Origin: an archaeon
GTDB taxonomy: Archaea; Nanobdellota; Nanobdellia; Pacearchaeales; GW2011-AR1
Assembly: GCA_027341315.1 (NCBI GenBank)
Contig: DAIENA010000015.1
Span: 6,742 to 13,033, forward strand
Direction: 5' to 3'
Length of the DNA: 6,292 bases
Shown in pieces: positions 5,324 to 6,292 of this stretch. The notes beneath the pieces were generated by a model that did not search any database, was not told where the DNA came from, and saw only the letters and a program-made list of their open reading frames with translations. Both the position numbers and the translations under genes were made by a program. The first letter of the stretch is position 1. Every line of letters begins with the position of its first letter.

Positions 5324-5638
5324 ATGGAAGCCAAAACATTAACCGGAGAATTAAATGTTGCAAGAAAATACTTTGAATCAAGAAAGATTTCAAGGAATTT
5401 AGACTCTTATGGCAAGAGCCTTTCCGCAATTCATTTAAAAAAATATCTTCCAAAAGAATTCGAAAATCCGAAAGAATTTAAGGAAAATCTTGAAACTAAG
5501 GCAAGGCTATATTTTAATTTCAGACATTTTTTTGAGGGGGTAACTAATAATCTCCCCATTTCAGATCCATTTTATCGAGGATATGCAGATAATGTCGATT
5601 TATACTTTGAAAAACTCTATAAAGAATTAGGATTATGA
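5324..5638 (+). CDS. Unknown small protein, 104 aa, probably all-helical
   Basis: I do not recognise this protein. It is soluble-looking, with no signal peptide, membrane segment, Cys or Trp. It is rich in charged residues and in Phe/Tyr (about 17 of 104), with long stretches that look helical (about 8-45, 47-70 and 85-103). The middle segment FNFRHFFEGV (63-72) is the most hydrophobic part and may be a packing core. It is likely a real gene: it has its own BRE/TATA box, an in-frame stop just before the ATG, no overlapping conserved gene, and ordinary lysine- and glutamate-rich archaeal composition. CpG is low (about 6 in 315 bases), as in the next gene and unlike the glycolytic genes. No function can be assigned. 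Confidence 0.7.
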   Translation: MEAKTLTGELNVARKYFESRKISRNLDSYGKSLSAIHLKKYLPKEFENPKEFKENLETKARLYFNFRHFFEGVTNNLPISDPFYRGYADNVDLYFEKLYKELGL

Positions 5639-5671
5639 ATTAGTCGTAATTATAAAAAAGTAACATATCGG

Positions 5672-5687
5672 AAAGTTTATAAACTTT
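5672..5687 (+). promoter_or_regulatory. Palindromic TATA promoter of the 113-aa unknown gene
   Basis: The TATA box TTTATAAAC (5676-5684) is embedded in a perfect 16-base palindrome, AAAGTTTATAAACTTT. The box starts 29 bases before the ATG at 5705, so the transcription start should fall on the start codon. A G run (5701-5704) directly abuts the ATG and is too close to act as a ribosome site. The symmetry could let a dimeric repressor compete with TBP, or be a chance extension of a symmetric TATA box. Confidence 0.5.
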
Positions 5688-5704
5688 AATAACCTAAAAG
5701 GGGG

Positions 5705-6046
5705 ATGAATGAACAAGAACAATTAAAGTATAATTACCATTTATATTTAGAGATTGCAAAAGGGCTTCCTCAACAGATGAAAAATTGTGGAGCTTTTAGA
5801 TTAGGATTCTATTTAAATAATCGAGAAGGATTTTTTCTAAGCAATGGAAAAATCCAAACAGATATACCTTTCGAATATTGCAATCTCAATGAAGTAAATA
5901 AAATTCTCGAATTTTATTTTAGTCATGATAAACCCATTAATAATCTAAAACAAGTTTCTCCTTCTCAAATGGAAAAATTAAAAGATGCAATAAAAAATGC
6001 TCAAGGAAGTTTGGAAGAATTATTTTTTTATGACAAAGATAATTAA
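5705..6046 (+). CDS. Unknown small protein, 113 aa
   Basis: I do not recognise this protein. It is soluble-looking, rich in Asn, Gln and Lys, and has two cysteines (Cys28, Cys59) too far apart to form an obvious metal site alone. The pattern suggests an N-terminal helix (about 3-26), a strand pair (FRLGFYLNNREGFFLSNGK, 31-49), and two C-terminal helices (about 61-73 and 87-107). It follows the 104-aa gene by 66 bases but has its own TATA box, so the two need not share a transcript. The predicted start fits leaderless expression. Its TAA stop shares the bases TTAA with the stop of the convergent seryl-tRNA synthetase gene. CpG is very low (3 in 342 bases), which suggests a different history from the core genes. 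No function can be assigned. Confidence 0.7.
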   Translation: MNEQEQLKYNYHLYLEIAKGLPQQMKNCGAFRLGFYLNNREGFFLSNGKIQTDIPFEYCNLNEVNKILEFYFSHDKPINNLKQVSPSQMEKLKDAIKNAQGSLEELFFYDKDN

Positions 6047-6292
6047 TTTTTTTTAACTTCGATTTTCTTCTCACCATTCATGTAATTTTGCAAAACCGCA
6101 GGGATTAAAATCGAACCGTCTTTTTGTTGAAAATTCTCCATTAAAGCAATTAATGCCCGTGGAGAAGCAATAACTGTGTTGTTAAGTGTGTGAACAAAAT
6201 AAGTTTTACCGTTTTTTTCGGCCCGGATATTAAGCCTTCTTGCCTGCGCGTCTGTTAAATTCGAGCAACTTCCAACTTCAAAATATTTTTTT
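6043..6292 (-). CDS. serS: Seryl-tRNA synthetase, C-terminal end (partial)
   Basis: The last 82 codons of a class II seryl-tRNA synthetase, which charges tRNA-Ser with serine in the cytosol; the rest lies beyond the right edge. The visible part includes FEVGSCSNLTDAQARRLNIR, the family-typical segment near the active site, then FVHTLNNTVIASPRALIAL, which is class II motif 3 with its conserved Arg (Arg45 of this fragment). The usual tail MENFQQKDGSILIPAVLQNY follows, then a short lysine-rich end. This is the common (bacterial/general) SerRS form, not the divergent methanogen type. The frame is open to the window edge. Its stop codon shares TTAA (6043-6046) with the stop of the opposing 113-aa gene. 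Confidence 0.95.
   Translation of the reverse strand, partial: KKYFEVGSCSNLTDAQARRLNIRAEKNGKTYFVHTLNNTVIASPRALIALMENFQQKDGSILIPAVLQNYMNGEKKIEVKKN
6047..6054 (+). terminator. T8 terminator after the 113-aa gene
   Basis: Eight consecutive T on the plus strand begin immediately after the TAA stop codon, which fits archaeal oligo-T termination without a hairpin. The tract lies inside the last codons (Asn and Lys) of the convergent synthetase gene. Confidence 0.45.

Noticed and set aside
5324..6046. Toxin-antitoxin or defence pair made of the two small unknown genes
   Set aside because: They have separate promoters and a 66-base gap, and neither shows a known toxin, nuclease or DNA-binding motif. 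The idea remains only as a low-level speculation.

Overview
The window looks like a piece of an archaeal genome, most likely from a DPANN-type lineage such as Woesearchaeota or Pacearchaeota; the exact lineage is an inference. Supporting this are an archaeal-type phosphoglycerate kinase, a DhnA-type class I fructose-bisphosphate aldolase, AT-rich DNA with very compact gene packing, and TATA/BRE-like promoters placed so close to several start codons that the mRNAs should be leaderless. The GAPDH is instead of the bacterial (type I) family, a mixed ancestry that fits such lineages.

Left part, minus strand (about 1-2490): a tightly coupled operon read from right to left. It encodes a PfkB-family sugar kinase, the class I aldolase, a class I SAM-dependent methyltransferase, and the first 24 codons of an unrecognised protein that runs off the left edge. 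Each junction is a 4-base ATGA overlap. A TATA-like box and a Shine-Dalgarno sequence precede the kinase.

Middle (about 2500-5117): a single plus-strand Nudix-fold gene with its own near-leaderless promoter converges, with a 1-base gap, on a second minus-strand operon, GAPDH then PGK (6-base gap). Kinase plus aldolase (upper glycolysis) and GAPDH plus PGK (lower glycolysis, ATP-yielding) make this a locus for central carbon metabolism. Triose-phosphate isomerase is the step missing between them here.

Right part (5117-6292): a 207-base divergent intergenic region holds two adjacent inverted repeats and promoter-like boxes for both directions. Two small plus-strand genes of unknown function follow (104 and 113 aa), each with a TATA box about 30 bases before its ATG. 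The second overlaps the stop codon of a minus-strand seryl-tRNA synthetase gene, of which only the last 82 codons are in the window.

The methyltransferase and the two small unknown genes are clearly poorer in CpG than the metabolic genes and may have a different history. I found no CRISPR array, tRNA, rRNA, insertion sequence or recognisable defence system. The most unusual items are the Nudix protein that lacks the paired catalytic glutamates of its box, the two orphan small genes, and the paired inverted repeats in front of them.
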